64,000 nucleotides of DNA. Origin: Agriotes lineatus. Its lineage: Eukaryota; Arthropoda; Insecta; Coleoptera; Elateridae. Under the pieces are notes generated by a model. It did not search any database and had not been told where the DNA came from. It was given only the letters and a program-made list of their open reading frames with translations. This document shows, piece by piece, positions 19,510 through 31,717 of the stretch; the stretch's first letter is position 1; every line of letters starts with the position of its first letter. The stretch lies in NCBI GenBank assembly GCA_940337035.1, contig OW679203.1:72803061-72867060 (forward strand), written 5' to 3'. The translations under genes and the position numbers were made by a program.

Positions 19510-19842
19510 TCTGAAAAATATCAACACTGTCCTACATCACCTCAGCGGTCTATGAAGAGGCTTGAATATCAAACAAAAAGGTAGATCTACCAATCATGAC
19601 AACATCATGTTGGAGATCATCTTTCGCAACCATTAGAATACATGGACAAGCATTCTGCAAATCAGGTCTCAAATTATTAGTAGCCAAGGTCTGTTTAAAA
19701 CACAAAACGATTAGCAGATGCCAATAAACAAGAAAATCAGAAATATTAAACGCTTTTGCTTTTCAAGGAAGAATAAAACAAGACGTACGAGTCAACATAA
19801 AACGTTACATAGTAGAAGCAGCTCAAATCCAAGAACATATAC

Positions 19843-20690
19843 AGGGTGTTTCGGAATTGCATGGCACTATTCTAGGAATGTGTTCTCCAGAAGGAAATAA
19901 ACAAAAAAGTTCATATAAACATGGGACCTAAACGGCTTCGTTTTCAAGATACAGGATGTTGAAGTTTGAACAAAATACATTTCTTTCAAAAATTTGACAA
20001 ACGGCTCGAGGTATTCTAGTGAAACTTGGTGAGGGTTAGTATTTCATAAAATGGCATTGTTCGGTCAAAACTAAATTTAATTTATTTACACCAGTGGCGT
20101 GCATCGGGGCGACCTCAGTGACCTTATTTTAGAAAAATCCTGGCACGCCACTGTTTTTTAGCCAAAAGTTTTGTAGCTATTGTAAGATTATTTGTTATTA
20201 AATAATCTTTTTCAAAAACCTCTTTAAACTGTATTTTGAAAACGAGCCGTTTAGGTTCCATTAACATCCAATGATCGAAATTGCTCTTACAGATTTTTCC
20301 ATTTTTCTCGAAAAAAGTTTATTTTATCAAAAAAATAAAAGATACATCTTTTGTATAGTTTCAATGGATAAAGCTAAAAACTTGTCATATTGGCTAAAAA
20401 CCGGTATCGTACCAGATTTTTCTAAAATAGGGTAACTGAGGATGAAAATAAATTAAATTTATTTTCACCAAAGAATGCCACGTTATGAAATACTAACCTA
20501 CACCAAGTTTCATTTAAATACCTAATAGGTGTTTTCCAGATTTTGAAAAATATTAAATTTGTTTAAACTTCAACATCCTGTATCTTGAAAACGAAGCCGT
20601 TTAGGTCCCATGTTTGTATGCACTTTTTTGTTTATCTCGTGCTGGAGAACACATCCCTAAAATAGTGCCGTGAAATTCCGAAACACCCTG
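19843..20690. mobile_element. Mariner-like inverted-repeat element (MITE), 848 bp
   Basis: The ends CAGGGTGTTTCGGAATT and AATTCCGAAACACCCTG (one mismatch region inside) are flanked on both sides by TA. The arms pair over about 250 bases (19843-20095 with 20440-20690). The core contains a segment about a lacking-cargo A/T-rich spacer and no transposase. TA flanks and a CAGGGTGT-type end fit a non-autonomous mariner/Tc1-group element. Confidence 0.8.
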
Positions 20691-22640
20691 TATATAACCA
20701 CTGAACAATTTATTGTAATGGTATTAAGCCTACGACTCGACTCTGCTAGCAGTGCAACATAATGGACCAATTCAATAAGCACAGAGTTTGGGTGTTTTAT
20801 GTAGCTGCAATGTTAAACTAAAAATTCAAACAGTAAATGCATTGATAATGGGATGCGAGAAATAATAAAGTAGTTGAGTAAGAAACGCAAAAGGCAGAGC
20901 TCGTTTTCACAGGGGTCGAAGATAACTTTTAAATAAATAAAAATAATAGGGTTGTGCATAATAGAAAGCCGAAACGAAAGAAATTAATAGACACAAAAAG
21001 GTTTGCTATGTGCAGGTTAAAAGAAGCGTAGTTTTTAATTAAATGTCAATAAAAGTGAAATTTGTGAGCAATCTAAAAGGTAAATAAGGGTAGAATCAAA
21101 TAACAGGACATTGCAAAAGAGCAATTTGAGAAGCAGGCAGCAGGACATGAACGAAGCAAATGAGAAGTGGTGAATCGAAAATCACTGCATTTAAGATTAC
21201 AATTAGTGCAAAAACAGACTAGTGGTTAAAATTAATGGTGTGTGTGGGCAGCGCTACCGAAATAATTTTAGATGTAAGAAAAGACAATAACTTAGAATAT
21301 AAGAAAAATGTAAAACAGAATTATGTAATCAAATTAATTTCCATTTTGTACTTTAAGTTATCAAACATAATTTCCGTTAATATTGTCTCATAGCAATCAG
21401 ATTTGTTTTTGTGTAATAAGGTAGGGAGAACAATTGAAAATTAATTACTTGACTGTTTGTTGAAATTTGTGCTCCATATTTTTATACAATTTTGATAATA
21501 AACGTGTTTTCCAAGCTATAAAAAGTTTACCAGCTTATTGCCCAAGCGCCAGTGTACAAGTGGGTATATTTTCAACAAGTTCCGTAACAAAAAACATCCA
21601 AATTCCATAATCTCAAATAAGAGGATATCGTGCCGATCAACTCCATTTTGCAAACTTCGACTACTGCCAAAAGGAGCATCGGAGCCAAGAGATCAGCAGT
21701 CTACGGCAGAGTCCAGGTCTGCAAGAACATCTCCAGCAGATTTGACAGCAAGGGGACCAAGAATAGCGGATAAAATACAACGGCATCATTTCCAGAAGGG
21801 GCGATGCAGTCCATAGAATTTTTATAAGGTACGATTTAGCATAAAAAAATTAGTGTCAGCGTCCGGAAAACGAGGTGAATATGACATCAAACCTTGTTAA
21901 AGAAGGGGAGAACCTTTCTAAGGCTCTAGCTAAGCCGCATTTTAAGTATTTAGTCCGGCGTCAGTAAATTTCGTGGTTTGGCGGAAGTATAAGCTACAGG
22001 AAGCGTCCAGAAACAATTGCCAAAATTTGGACGGCGTCTGTCTGACGTCACGAACTACGTAACTGCTAGAAACAAAAGTTGTTATTTGTCGCCAAGCTCG
22101 AAATTTTGAATAATTACCTTGCGAATTCTCATATTTTACGAGTATTATAACTTTCAAAGCTCCGCTGTGTGCACTAAATCAACCGATTTGTGATTTGACA
22201 GATTTGTGGACCTTGAGCGACCGCGTATTTGAACTACTGACTGTGTATAGTACCATTTCAGATCAATTTTAAAATACAGTTGACTTCGGAATTCACCCTG
22301 AGATTAAAGAGCTTGTATTCTACTGCGGGCTAGCGTTTTCTAATTAATTGCAGTTGAATAAAATATAAAGGGGAGCCTACAAACATTGATTCTGTGCAGT
22401 AAATCAGTACATTTCATATTTTAACCAGCCTAGTAATTTAATGACAGTCAAAGTTCAAACACAGTAAAATATTAAACAGTGAATTGTGTATTTGGATTTA
22501 GATCTAACTTATATAAAAGACAATTAAATTAAATTAATATACAAGACAATTATAAAGAGCTGCCCATCTTACTATAGTGCCCTGAAAATTATAAAACAGC
22601 CTCTTGTGTTCACTGTTTGACATAGGCTCCCCTAGATGTT
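20691..22640. other. AT-rich stretch without recognised genes
   Basis: I see no supported gene in this stretch. An open frame at 21538-21816 is basic and low in similarity to anything I know. The sequence around 21480-21830 (an AATAAA-like signal, then a basic tract) could be part of a decayed retroelement. Confidence 0.4.
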
Positions 22641-23400
22641 TCCAGTTACAATCCAGTTCTCCGAAATTCTTCTCAGTTCATTACTCCATCGAGTCGATGT
22701 CCCTACTGCGTTTGTCGGCTCTTGAACTCCGCTAGTGGACCTTTTTCGTCCATAGGCCATCTCTCATTCTGGCAAGGTGTCCAACTCTCTTCCATTTTGA
22801 TCTTTTGAGACGGTCTATAATGTCATTATCTTAGTTTTTCTGTGTATCTACTCGTTTTTACACGATCGCGAAGGAATATTTACACTTGTTTTGGCGTTTT
22901 TATAGGTATTCTTGATAAAGTTGCAGTATTTATAGTCGATTCTACACTCTTGCAACGCCCATAGAATTGCAAGCAGCTCTACAGTCTCAAATTCCTTCCG
23001 GAAGTCAACAAATACCAGAACCAAGGATCGATGGCATCAATTGCATTCTCTTTGAGAGTTTTCAAACCTTGCAGATGTACCATATCCAAATCGGAAACCG
23101 GCTTGTTAATGGGATTGAAAAAAGTCTAGTCCGGCTTCCAATCTATATGTTATTAGCCGGGTATATTATTTGTGCAGATGGTTGAGCCAGCTTAGGCCTG
23201 TAGTTTTTGAGATCTGTTTTGTCTTCCTTTTTATGTAAGAGAATCATCACTGAGCTGCTATAGTTGCCAGGAACGTTTTCGACTGAAAAGCTTTTGACTA
23301 TTTTCAACCAGTATTTTTCCTTTTATTTTTATCGCTTCCGTAGTTGAAATCTTCCCTGGAAGCTTTATTAGTTTTCATCTTCTTGAGAACATGATAAATT
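22640..23400 (-). pseudogene. Degraded non-LTR retrotransposon (RTE-like) RT, C-terminal half
   Basis: The minus strand at about 22960-23020 reads VLVFVDFRKEFETVELLA, matching the RT palm motif FVDFRKAFD. At 22700-22820 it reads WKRVGHLARMRDGLWTKKV, matching the C-terminal HLARM..RWTKKV..W block of RTE/BovB-type LINEs. Stops and frameshifts occur throughout. The 5' part and the catalytic YADD block were not found. The T-rich open stretch at 23391-23756 on the other strand is probably only composition. Confidence 0.65.
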
Positions 23401-24329
23401 TCATCTATAGAGATGTCAGGGATATGCTCCGGGTTTTTATCTTTAACTTTTCATTAGAGATGTTTTTGATCTTGCCGGTTTTAGTCTTCAGTTTGACGAT
23501 TTTCTTTTTTCTGTTAGAAAATGTTCTTCTAATTATTTTCATACTTGTATTTTCTTCGATAGTGCACTTCGAAATCTTATTGTTTTATTTTCTTATGATC
23601 TATTGGTTAGTATTTTTGTCGGTTTTAAATGTTTTCCTCATATTTCATTTTCACTTTTGTTTCTGCACTAAGTTTTTGTGGTTTTATATTTGTTGGAGAG
23701 CATTTTCCTTGTGCTTCCTTTATTGTATCTATTATTCTATTGTTCAACTTGTCTAATGTAGCTTGTTGCTGGTTTCCTGTAGGGCTGTGCTGATATAATC
23801 TTCAAACTATTTTTTATTCGCTGGTTGTGTCTAGTACTTTAGTTCCGTTCTTCCTTATCAGTTTGTATCGTTGGTCACTACTCCGTATGTTAATAGTCGC
23901 TATCACCATTGGATGATGGCTCGTTGGTGTATCTACTTATAAATGATAAAAAATACTATTTGCCGATGGCACTGCAGTGACAGCATGCAGTGACGAGAAC
24001 ATTCTAAGTCTGATAGGAACAATAGAAAGTGCAAGCGAAAGGTTAGGTACAAAATTAAACCCCCGAAGGCAATAGCATTGATAAAAATTAAAATGGCACT
24101 CTGGGTTTTTCAAAAAGTCTGTCCCATAAATAGGACGCTGGGAGGATGTGTGGATATTTGTGTTATTAAAAATAAAAATTGAAAATTGAGAAAATGGCAT
24201 ATTTCTCAAAAACTAACAAAACAAAAGTAATTATAACTGTCATAGTACGATTAAAAAGCCTTACTAAGCAAAAATAAAAGATTTAAAAAAATATATAATT
24301 AAACTTTGTCAGGTCATTTTGTATTTTAA

Positions 24330-25380
24330 TTAGCCACCTAGGCTTTAGGGCAGCGTGCCCGTATGCTAAACCCTTTTAGTTACTTATTTGGCTTCATCGC
24401 CTAATTCCATAATAATGATTTTGCACATATTTGGCCTCAAGCGCAGTATTTATCGTCACCCGGGGCACCCCTTTGTTGGTACTTTGACAATCGGGTGTTA
24501 ACGCTCGCAAGATTTCCGAACCTTCTAGAATTTACGCTGTTGGTGTGACTGCGAGGCCTCGCGCTCTCTTCGTCACCGGCACTTATTTGTTTTATTGGGC
24601 GCCTCGCCATTGGCTGTCTTTGTCACCGGCACTTATTTGTTTCCTCTTATCGCCTCACGATTGGCTGCCGAGATATAGTCACGTGGGGACGCGACCGATG
24701 TGTCATGTTGCAGCGTTTCCCTCTGGGCAGTTGATCGCAGCCCGTTGCAGAAAGCGTTCGTTTGGTGGTTGTGTTATCCAGGCGGCGTCCTTTGGCCCCT
24801 TAGGTGCCCGAGGACGCCTGCCGCTGTTGATTAATATTGTTGCCGTGGAGGCCCCCTTTGGTGTTGCCCGTTTCGAGGTGTTGCAGCGAGCGCGGCGAGA
24901 ATTGTTTCAGCTTCGAGAGGTGTTGTGGTTGTGCGAGCTCCGAATCGTTTCGGCGTAGCGTGGGTGCATCCTGAGTCCAGTTTCTGCTCCCGTAAGTAAG
25001 GGGTCGTCCCCTTCATCTCGACATTCGAGGATCTGTCCCGCAGAACGTAAGTGGCCCATTTTCGTCGTCAAGTTGTACGCGTCCTGACGCGTCGCACGTC
25101 GCCATTATGGCGGATACCCACTCATCACTATAACCGTCGAATATCGAATGTACCTACCACCTAAGACTGCAGCCTGTCGCAACTCAACTGTACCAGGCTT
25201 CCCGACCGCCTACGTATTAAGGTATGTGTCTTTGAACTGATTACCGTTGTGAACGCGAGTGTTCCTGTCCCGCGGGGAGCATTAAGTCCCGTGTGCGAGT
25301 TGTTTTGGAACGCCGCGAGCGAGCCCGTCACGTCTCTTGTGCCTACAGGCACTGTCGTCATATTTGCCCGCATTTCCAAA
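24330..25380. other. GC-richer island with repeated CCAAT-type boxes
   Basis: Base composition rises clearly here compared with the flanks. Two copies of GTCACCGGCACTTATTTGTT lie 47 bases apart (about 24571 and 24618), each followed by an ATTGGCTG (inverted CCAAT) box. This resembles a promoter or a retroelement LTR, but I found no matching second LTR and no coding frame that I can identify. Confidence 0.4.
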
Positions 25381-25660
25381 TTATAGACTGTCTATTTTAC
25401 AAGGGCTTGCGTTACTGTATGTTGCATAAAGCGTCGCGCCCACATGCTGCGCGTTCATTTCAAATTACCGATTTTCTATTTACAAGGGCTTGCATTACTG
25501 TATGTTGCATAAGGCGTCGCGCCCACATGCTGTGCGTTCATTTCAAATTACCGATTTTCTATTTACAAGGGCTTGCATTACTGTATGTTGCATAAGGCTT
25601 CGCGCCCACATGCTGCGCATTCATTTCGAATTTTAGACTGTATCTTTGCACGGGCTTGCG
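25360..25660. repeat. 83-bp tandem repeat, about 3.5 copies
   Basis: The phrase ACAAGGGCTTGC recurs at about 25399, 25482 and 25565, with a diverged copy at about 25648, giving a period of 83 bases. Each unit carries TACTGTATGTTGCATAA and TCGCGCCCACATGCTG. The inner units differ by only a few bases. Confidence 0.9.
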
Positions 25661-25732
25661 CCTAGTGCTATCTTGTTTATTCTGTACATCTGTCGCTAGG
25701 TTTAGAACGTGCGCCAGCTGGTGTTTTCTTAG

Positions 25733-25786
<54 letters not shown>
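25733..25786. repeat. (TA)n microsatellite
   Basis: An uninterrupted TA run lies directly against the left end of the inverted-repeat element at 25787. TA-targeting elements often land in such runs. Confidence 0.95.
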
Positions 25787-25789
<3 letters not shown>

Positions 25790-27303
25790 TGTGTCCAAGA
25801 TAAGGAGGGCCAGTATGGGGATCTCGGTAATGGTAAGAGATACAAATTTGGTTAAATGGGAAGAAAGTTGCGTAATTAAAGGACTAAAAAAATGACGTCT
25901 AGAAATCCTTGATATGATTTTTCGTTTTTGAATTATCTCAAAAAACCCGAATTTTTGGATTTTCTTTTTTATTTTTTTCTGGCGTTAATATTAAAGTTAG
26001 AGCGAAACTGATTAAACTTCTTTATAGCAACTTTTAGTGGACTTAATGATTACGTTATCAATTTTTTTATCCGACGTTTCGTCTTCGAGAAACCATCATC
26101 AACTTCATTTTTTTAAATACGGTCCTGGTTTTTTGATGCCAAATTTGCAAAGCCCTTGTTACTCTGAATTCAACAATGTACCACATATTATGGTTTAATT
26201 ACGTTTCGAGCTTTTTTCTGATCATCATCAGAAATTTTTTTAGATACGGACCTGCATTTCTCATAATTTTGTAAAAATAAGTTCATACAGTAAGATAGGC
26301 GTTTTTAGATGCCGTTAAAATATTAAAATGCACATCATAATGTCATAATTCTGATACATTAATTTAATAAGCAACCAATAACTATTAACAATAAACAAAA
26401 AAGAAATGAACAAAAGATGGGCAGAAAGAATGAGAAAACGAGCCTTGAAACAATGTAATAGGTATTTAACGTTTTGAAATAGAAGAAGAACTTAGAAGAT
26501 TGGTTCTTGAAGCCTTTCAAAGTATAACGCCAGTATTGCTGAATAATGTTTTAGATTCTACAGTTAGATGTTATTTATGCATGGAGAATGATGGCAACCT
26601 TTTTGAATAGCTTCTGTAAATTTAATACCTATTAAATGGTTTCGATGTTCGTTTTGTTATTCTTTCTGCGTATCTTTTGTTCATTTCTTTTTTGTTTATT
26701 GTTAATAGTTATTGGTTGCTTATTAAATTAATGTATCAGAATTATGACATTATGATGTGCATTTTAATATTTTAACGGCATCTGAAAACGCCTATCTTAC
26801 TGTATGAACTTATTTTTACAAAATTATGAGAAATGCAGGTCCGTATCTAAAAAATTTTCTGATGATGATCAGAAAAAAGCTCGAAACGTAATTAAATCAT
26901 AATATGTGGTACATTGTTGAATTCAGAGTAACAAGGGATTTGCAAATTTGGCATCAAAAAACCAGAACCGTATTTAAAAAAATGAAGTTGATGATGGTTT
27001 CTCGAAGACGAAACGTCGGATAAAAAAATTGATAACGTAATCATTAAGTCCACTAAAAGTTGCTATAAAGAAGTTTAATCAGTTTTGCTCTAACTTTAAT
27101 ATTAACGCCAGAAAAAAATAAAAAAGAAAATCCAAAAATTCGGGTTTTTTGAGATAATTCAAAAACGAAAAATCATATCAAGGATTTCTAGACGTCATTT
27201 TTTTAGTCCTTTAATTACGCAACTTTCTTCCCATTTAACCAAATTTGTATCTCTTACCATTACCGAGATCCCCATACTGGCCCTCCTTATCTTGGACATA
27301 CTG
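25787..27303. mobile_element. Long inverted-repeat mariner-like element with transposase remnant in the loop
   Basis: The ends CAGTGTGTCCAAGATAAGG and CCTTATCTTGGACATACTG are flanked by TA. The arms pair over more than 600 bases with few differences (25787-26440 against 26655-27303). The loop holds the last 44 codons of a DDE-type transposase (26479-26610). The element therefore looks like a head-to-head rearranged derivative of a mariner-group transposon. Confidence 0.85.
26479..26610 (+). pseudogene. C-terminal end of a mariner-group transposase
   Basis: The frame reads IEEELRRLVLEAFQSITP, then a helix with LLNNV and a C-terminal CMENDGNLFE followed by TAG. This matches the C-terminal pattern EELR..I..A...ITP..L.NV...F..R...CIE.NGGHFEHL of insect mariner/IS630-group transposases. 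No DDE residues are included, so the fragment cannot be active. Confidence 0.65.
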
Positions 27304-28450
27304 TATAGGGCGACGCACTCCGCTGCCCCATTGTAACCTGTGATTTAATAGAAGACTTGCTAATTAAGGGAACTATTGTTTTGTTTCGACTTGTGCATGT
27401 TCTGTTTCAGATAAGCGCCCCTTCAGTGTAATGATTATTGTGCGACGGGACGAGGGAGCCTTGAGCGTACAGGTGGGTGAGACAGCTGCGTAGTCGCGGC
27501 CGGATTGGCACCTAATTACAATTTTTGCATAAGGCAATCCCGAAATTGTTATGTGAACTTGCAACTCATGAGTAACCCTATCGACGGAGTATCTTGAATG
27601 CTTCGCCCCGTCTAACCGCCCAGGCCCGGTTAGTCGGGTCAAGACAGGCTTGCTGGCGCCCTCATTATTTTACCGTTAGTTACCGACCCTCTGGCCGTTA
27701 CCCTCAGACAATCTCGTTAAAGGACCCGCCCATCTCCACTGAAAGTCTAGCTCGGCCTAACTTGTTGCGGCTGGGTAGCGGCCTAGGAGATATTTCGTCC
27801 CCGATTTCGTCAGTTACGGCCCGCGCCGGCCGTTTCGTTATTGTATGAGCCGGTGCGGTGTCGTAAAGTCAGTTTAAGACCGTAACAACTTATAAACCCC
27901 AACATCAACGAAGTGGCGAGTCAGTTTCATGGAATTGTTAAATTACTTAACAAGTAGTTCCCTACAGCTTGATTGATCATTTACTGCGTTTTTAGTTTCT
28001 TCTACGACCTAGATCGTACTATTTTCTTGTATGCATGGATTAATTCGGAGCACAAACCCAGCGGCCATATTTCACGGTTAGCGCGGTCCCAGTTGTTGGT
28101 CTAGCTTGATGCGCTACTTTTTGAGGAAGACGTCGATATTCAGTTATGTGGTACTTGCATTAATATAGTATTTAAGTTTTTATAATATTTAATTAAGTTA
28201 ATGTCTGCAATGACAGAATAGCGTAAATATTTGAAAATTTGACACCGAGTTGAAATATACTTTAATATTCGTGATTTTATTCTTACAAACGCGCGTTGTA
28301 TTTTCTACCTAACTTTAACTAAAGTATTTTACATGCGCCTGCATGTACTTGTTATATTATTTTAATGAGATATATACTTAACTTATTAAATACAACCGTT
28401 AGTATTGAATACATGGTATTTTTTCTTGGCGTGTTCGCGATTTTAAACAA
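27304..28450. other. GC-richer island, right part, without recognised genes
   Basis: This continues the composition seen at 24330-25380 on the other side of the inverted-repeat element, with open but unrecognised frames at 27373-27848. CG-rich words such as GCCCGCGCCGGCCG occur near 27820. Together with 24330-25732 this may be one older element split by the 25787-27303 insertion. Confidence 0.35.
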
Positions 28451-29044
28451 TCAGCATAACTGCCTGGGGTAGCTCTATCCAGGAATTTTTAGTCACTTTT
28501 CAGAGCCTTCATTGGTATTGTAACTACAACGATTGGTCCTTTATTTTCTGTTTGAATTACGACCACTCTATCGTTCTATGATTCAGGAGCAAACGAGTAT
28601 TTTGTCAGCTTCACAGCGTAATATTTTGTGTTATAATTTATTTTGTTACAACTCTCAATTACTGCACGTAACAAATTGGAAGTTAAACTTGTGAGCAAAT
28701 AGGTAAGTAATCAGAAGTAGTGCTTGGTAACATAATTCACTGTACATCCCAGTAAATCATATAAACTGGTAGGTATACGATGATGGAGTTTATTATTAAC
28801 TTTATTTTGCTATAACCTTTTTTTTTAAATATAGTTTATTGCCAGATCAACAAATGACAGTTTGTTATACATAGCATTGATAAATTTGATTACAGTAACT
28901 AAATTATAATGGAATGAGATTAATTAGCAGTCTCATGGGTATGTAAAAACAGTAACGATTAACAATAATGAGTAACAATAACAATAATAGTGATTTAATT
29001 TTGTTCGTGATTAGGTTGAATGATATCTTGCGGTAATCTGCGTT

Positions 29045-31717
29045 TCAGTCTAGTGTGAATATTTGTTTGAAATAGTTCATAGTGCACCGCACCACTACAC
29101 GCCTTGAGTTAATAATAAAGTTGTTAGCACATTTTTTAATAAACTCTTCCACGTATAATACGCCTAGTTCTTGATGTAGCTGAGTGTTTCGAATGTACCA
29201 TGGTGCGTTAACTGCGCTTCTTAGCACCTTGTTTTGGAATCTTTGCAGTTTTTGTATGTTGCTTTTGGAAGTATTACACCACACGGGAGATGCATATAGT
29301 GCCAGAGGTCGTAGCAGGCTTTTGTACAATAGTACCGCACATTCAATTTTCAGTGTTGAATTTCTATTTATCAAGGGATACAATTGTCTTAGCCTAATAT
29401 AGCATTGCGTTAATTTGTGATTAATATGGTATTTCCAACTTAATCGAGTATCGAGGTGAACTCCTAAGTATTTCACAGCAGAGTCATTTGGGTTCCAAGG
29501 TATTATACTATTGTTGATATGAACATTAGGGGGGTTTTTAATTCTTCGCAGGGTAAATATTTTGGCTTGACATTTGTCAGCGTTGATTTGCATATTCCAT
29601 AGTTTGAACCAGGAGAAAAGGCTGTTTTTTGCATGTTGTAATGCTATCACTGCATTTTCTAGTTTGACCGCTTGAGTAAAAATGGCCGTGTCATCGGCAA
29701 ATGTTGCCAGCGTTGCTGCAATTTCAGGTATATCTGAGGTGTATATATTGAATAGGATTGGTCCCAGTAGGCTGCCCTGCGGGACGCCAGCACGAATGTT
29801 TTTAGTTTCAGACAATGTTTAGTTAACCCTAATTGCAAAGGTTCGATTTTCCAGGAAGGAGAAGATGATGGCTTTAAGGTTAATAGGCATGTCAATGTCT
29901 AGGAGCTTCTTTTTGAGACCTTCAATCCACACTTTGTCGAAAGCTTGTGCGATATCTAAAAAGATTCTTGTGATATACAGTTTGCTGTCGAAGCCCCGTT
30001 CGATAAGTTCACTAATTCGCTGTAGTTGATGACAGGTTGAGTGACCTTTTCTAAAGCCGAATTGAAAGGTGGGTAATATGCTGAGGTTTTCGATACTATT
30101 AATCAAGCGTTTATGTATGACCTTTTCTAATAATTTGGATAGTGAAGTTAGCAGACTTATCGGTCTGTAGTTTTTTACTTTTTCCTTGTCTTTTCCTGGT
30201 TTTGCGAACATGACTATCTGTGCATGCTTCCATGATTGTGGAAAATAACCCTGTCTCAAACAAGCATTACAAATGGTACTTAAGTAAGCAAGTGCTTTAT
30301 CTGTTAAGTGTTGGAGGATGGTGTTTGTGATGAGGTCATGGCCGGGAGATTTATTTTTGGGTAGTTTATCTATTATACTTTTAAGTTCATTGGGTGAGGT
30401 TGGTTTTACGCGATCCGGTATAGGTAGGTTTCTTTCGATGTAATTAATTACTTGCATAAAATGTGTTGGTGTACAAGTGATTGTCGGAGTGAAGGTCTTT
30501 TCGAGGTGAGAAGCAAAAGCAGCAGCTTTTTCGGCGTCAGAACTATACTTTTTATTATCGGGTTCTGTAGTTAATGTGGGAATTTCTTCTCTATGGTGTA
30601 ATATGTTTCTTGTTGTTCTCCACAACCCTATGTCTCCTGGACTAAGATCTACTATCTGTTGTTTATAAGTATTTATTCTTACGTTGTCTAATTCCCTTTT
30701 GATTAGGTGTGTAATATTGTTCAGGCGATTTTTGGTTAAGGGGTTCTTGGTTCTCTGCCATTCAAGTCGAATTTGGCTTTTGGTTTTGATTAGTTCAATT
30801 ATGTATCTCGGGGGATAATTCTGCTTCCTCGGACTGATCCTTTTTTGCGGTTCGCAGGCCAATTTTGTACTGCTTTGTATCGATGTGGTAATGTGGTTTA
30901 TCATCGAATCTATGTCCTCGGTGGTGTGGAGGCTTTTAGAATAATGCAAATTGTTGTCTAAGAAATTTTTAAATTGGTTCCAGTCCATTTTCCCGTTGAT
31001 AAGCTTTGGGTTGGGTTGTTTGACAGTTAAGGTATTTGCAAAAGATACAAGTACTGGAAGATGATCGGAGTTGAGTTCGGTTATAACATTTTGAAACACT
31101 GGTTTATTAAAAATTTTTTGAAGAACAATATCGAGAATATCTGGCTGGTGATCGGATAGGTAAGGATAATAAGTGCATTCATCGGGAGTTAAGATTTGGA
31201 ATGCATTATTTGTTGCAAACTTTTCGAGTTTTATTCCCTCTGGGTTCGTAGCTCTGCAGCCCCATAAGGTGTTTTTGGAGTTTATATCGCCTATGACTAG
31301 TAGTGGTCCAGTAGTATCGAAGATTTTTTTGATATCTTCTTCGATTAGCTTTTTGTTTAGTTGCCTGTAAGCACTTATTATTGTAATTTGGCTCTGGTCA
31401 TCTAGTGTAACCTTTATCATTGTTGTTTCAATTTTTAGATTGTTAATTTCTGGAAGTCGTGTGTGTTCGAATTTTGTTTTTATAAGAATCGCCATTCCTC
31501 CTGCGGCTACTGCAGATATCCGATCGTTACGATAGGTGTGATATCCTGGAATTTTAAATTTGATGGTGTCGTCTAGGTGGGTCTCTGTTATGCAGGCAAT
31601 GTCTACGTTGTATCGGGCTAAGAAGGCTATGAATAATGAACGTTGGTTGTTGATTCCGTTCGCGTTCCAGTTGAGGATGGTTAAGTTTTGTATAGCTTTT
31701 CTATGTTTATGGTCCAT
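29045..31717 (-). pseudogene. Jockey-like ORF2: endonuclease and reverse transcriptase, one nonsense codon
   Basis: Reading from 31717, residues about 10-230 form an APE-type endonuclease (LTILNWNANGINNQ, ACITETHL, VIGDINSKNTLWG, LNSDHLPVL). RT begins near residue 430, with KNYRPISLLTSLSKLLEKV, FGFRKGHSTCHQL and FLDIAQAFDKVW. A single TAA at 29819-29821 stops the frame in RT. The same frame then resumes with IRAGVPQGSLLGPILF and the catalytic FADDTAIF, and runs to 29045. Apart from that codon I saw no damage. The motif set and two-ORF layout fit the Jockey clade. The element is presumably inactive, but only recently so. Confidence 0.9.

Noticed and set aside
23391..23756. 121-codon Leu/Phe/Ile-rich frame that looks like a membrane protein
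   Set aside because: It lies on the opposite strand of a decayed LINE in T-rich sequence. The hydrophobicity follows from T-rich codons, and there is no family pattern.
25559..25895. Two open frames translating as alternating Ile-Tyr
   Set aside because: They are translations of the (TA)n microsatellite.
24330..28450. A retroelement bounded by two LTRs around the GC-richer island
   Set aside because: I could not find a direct repeat pair or target duplication by reading; left as unidentified.
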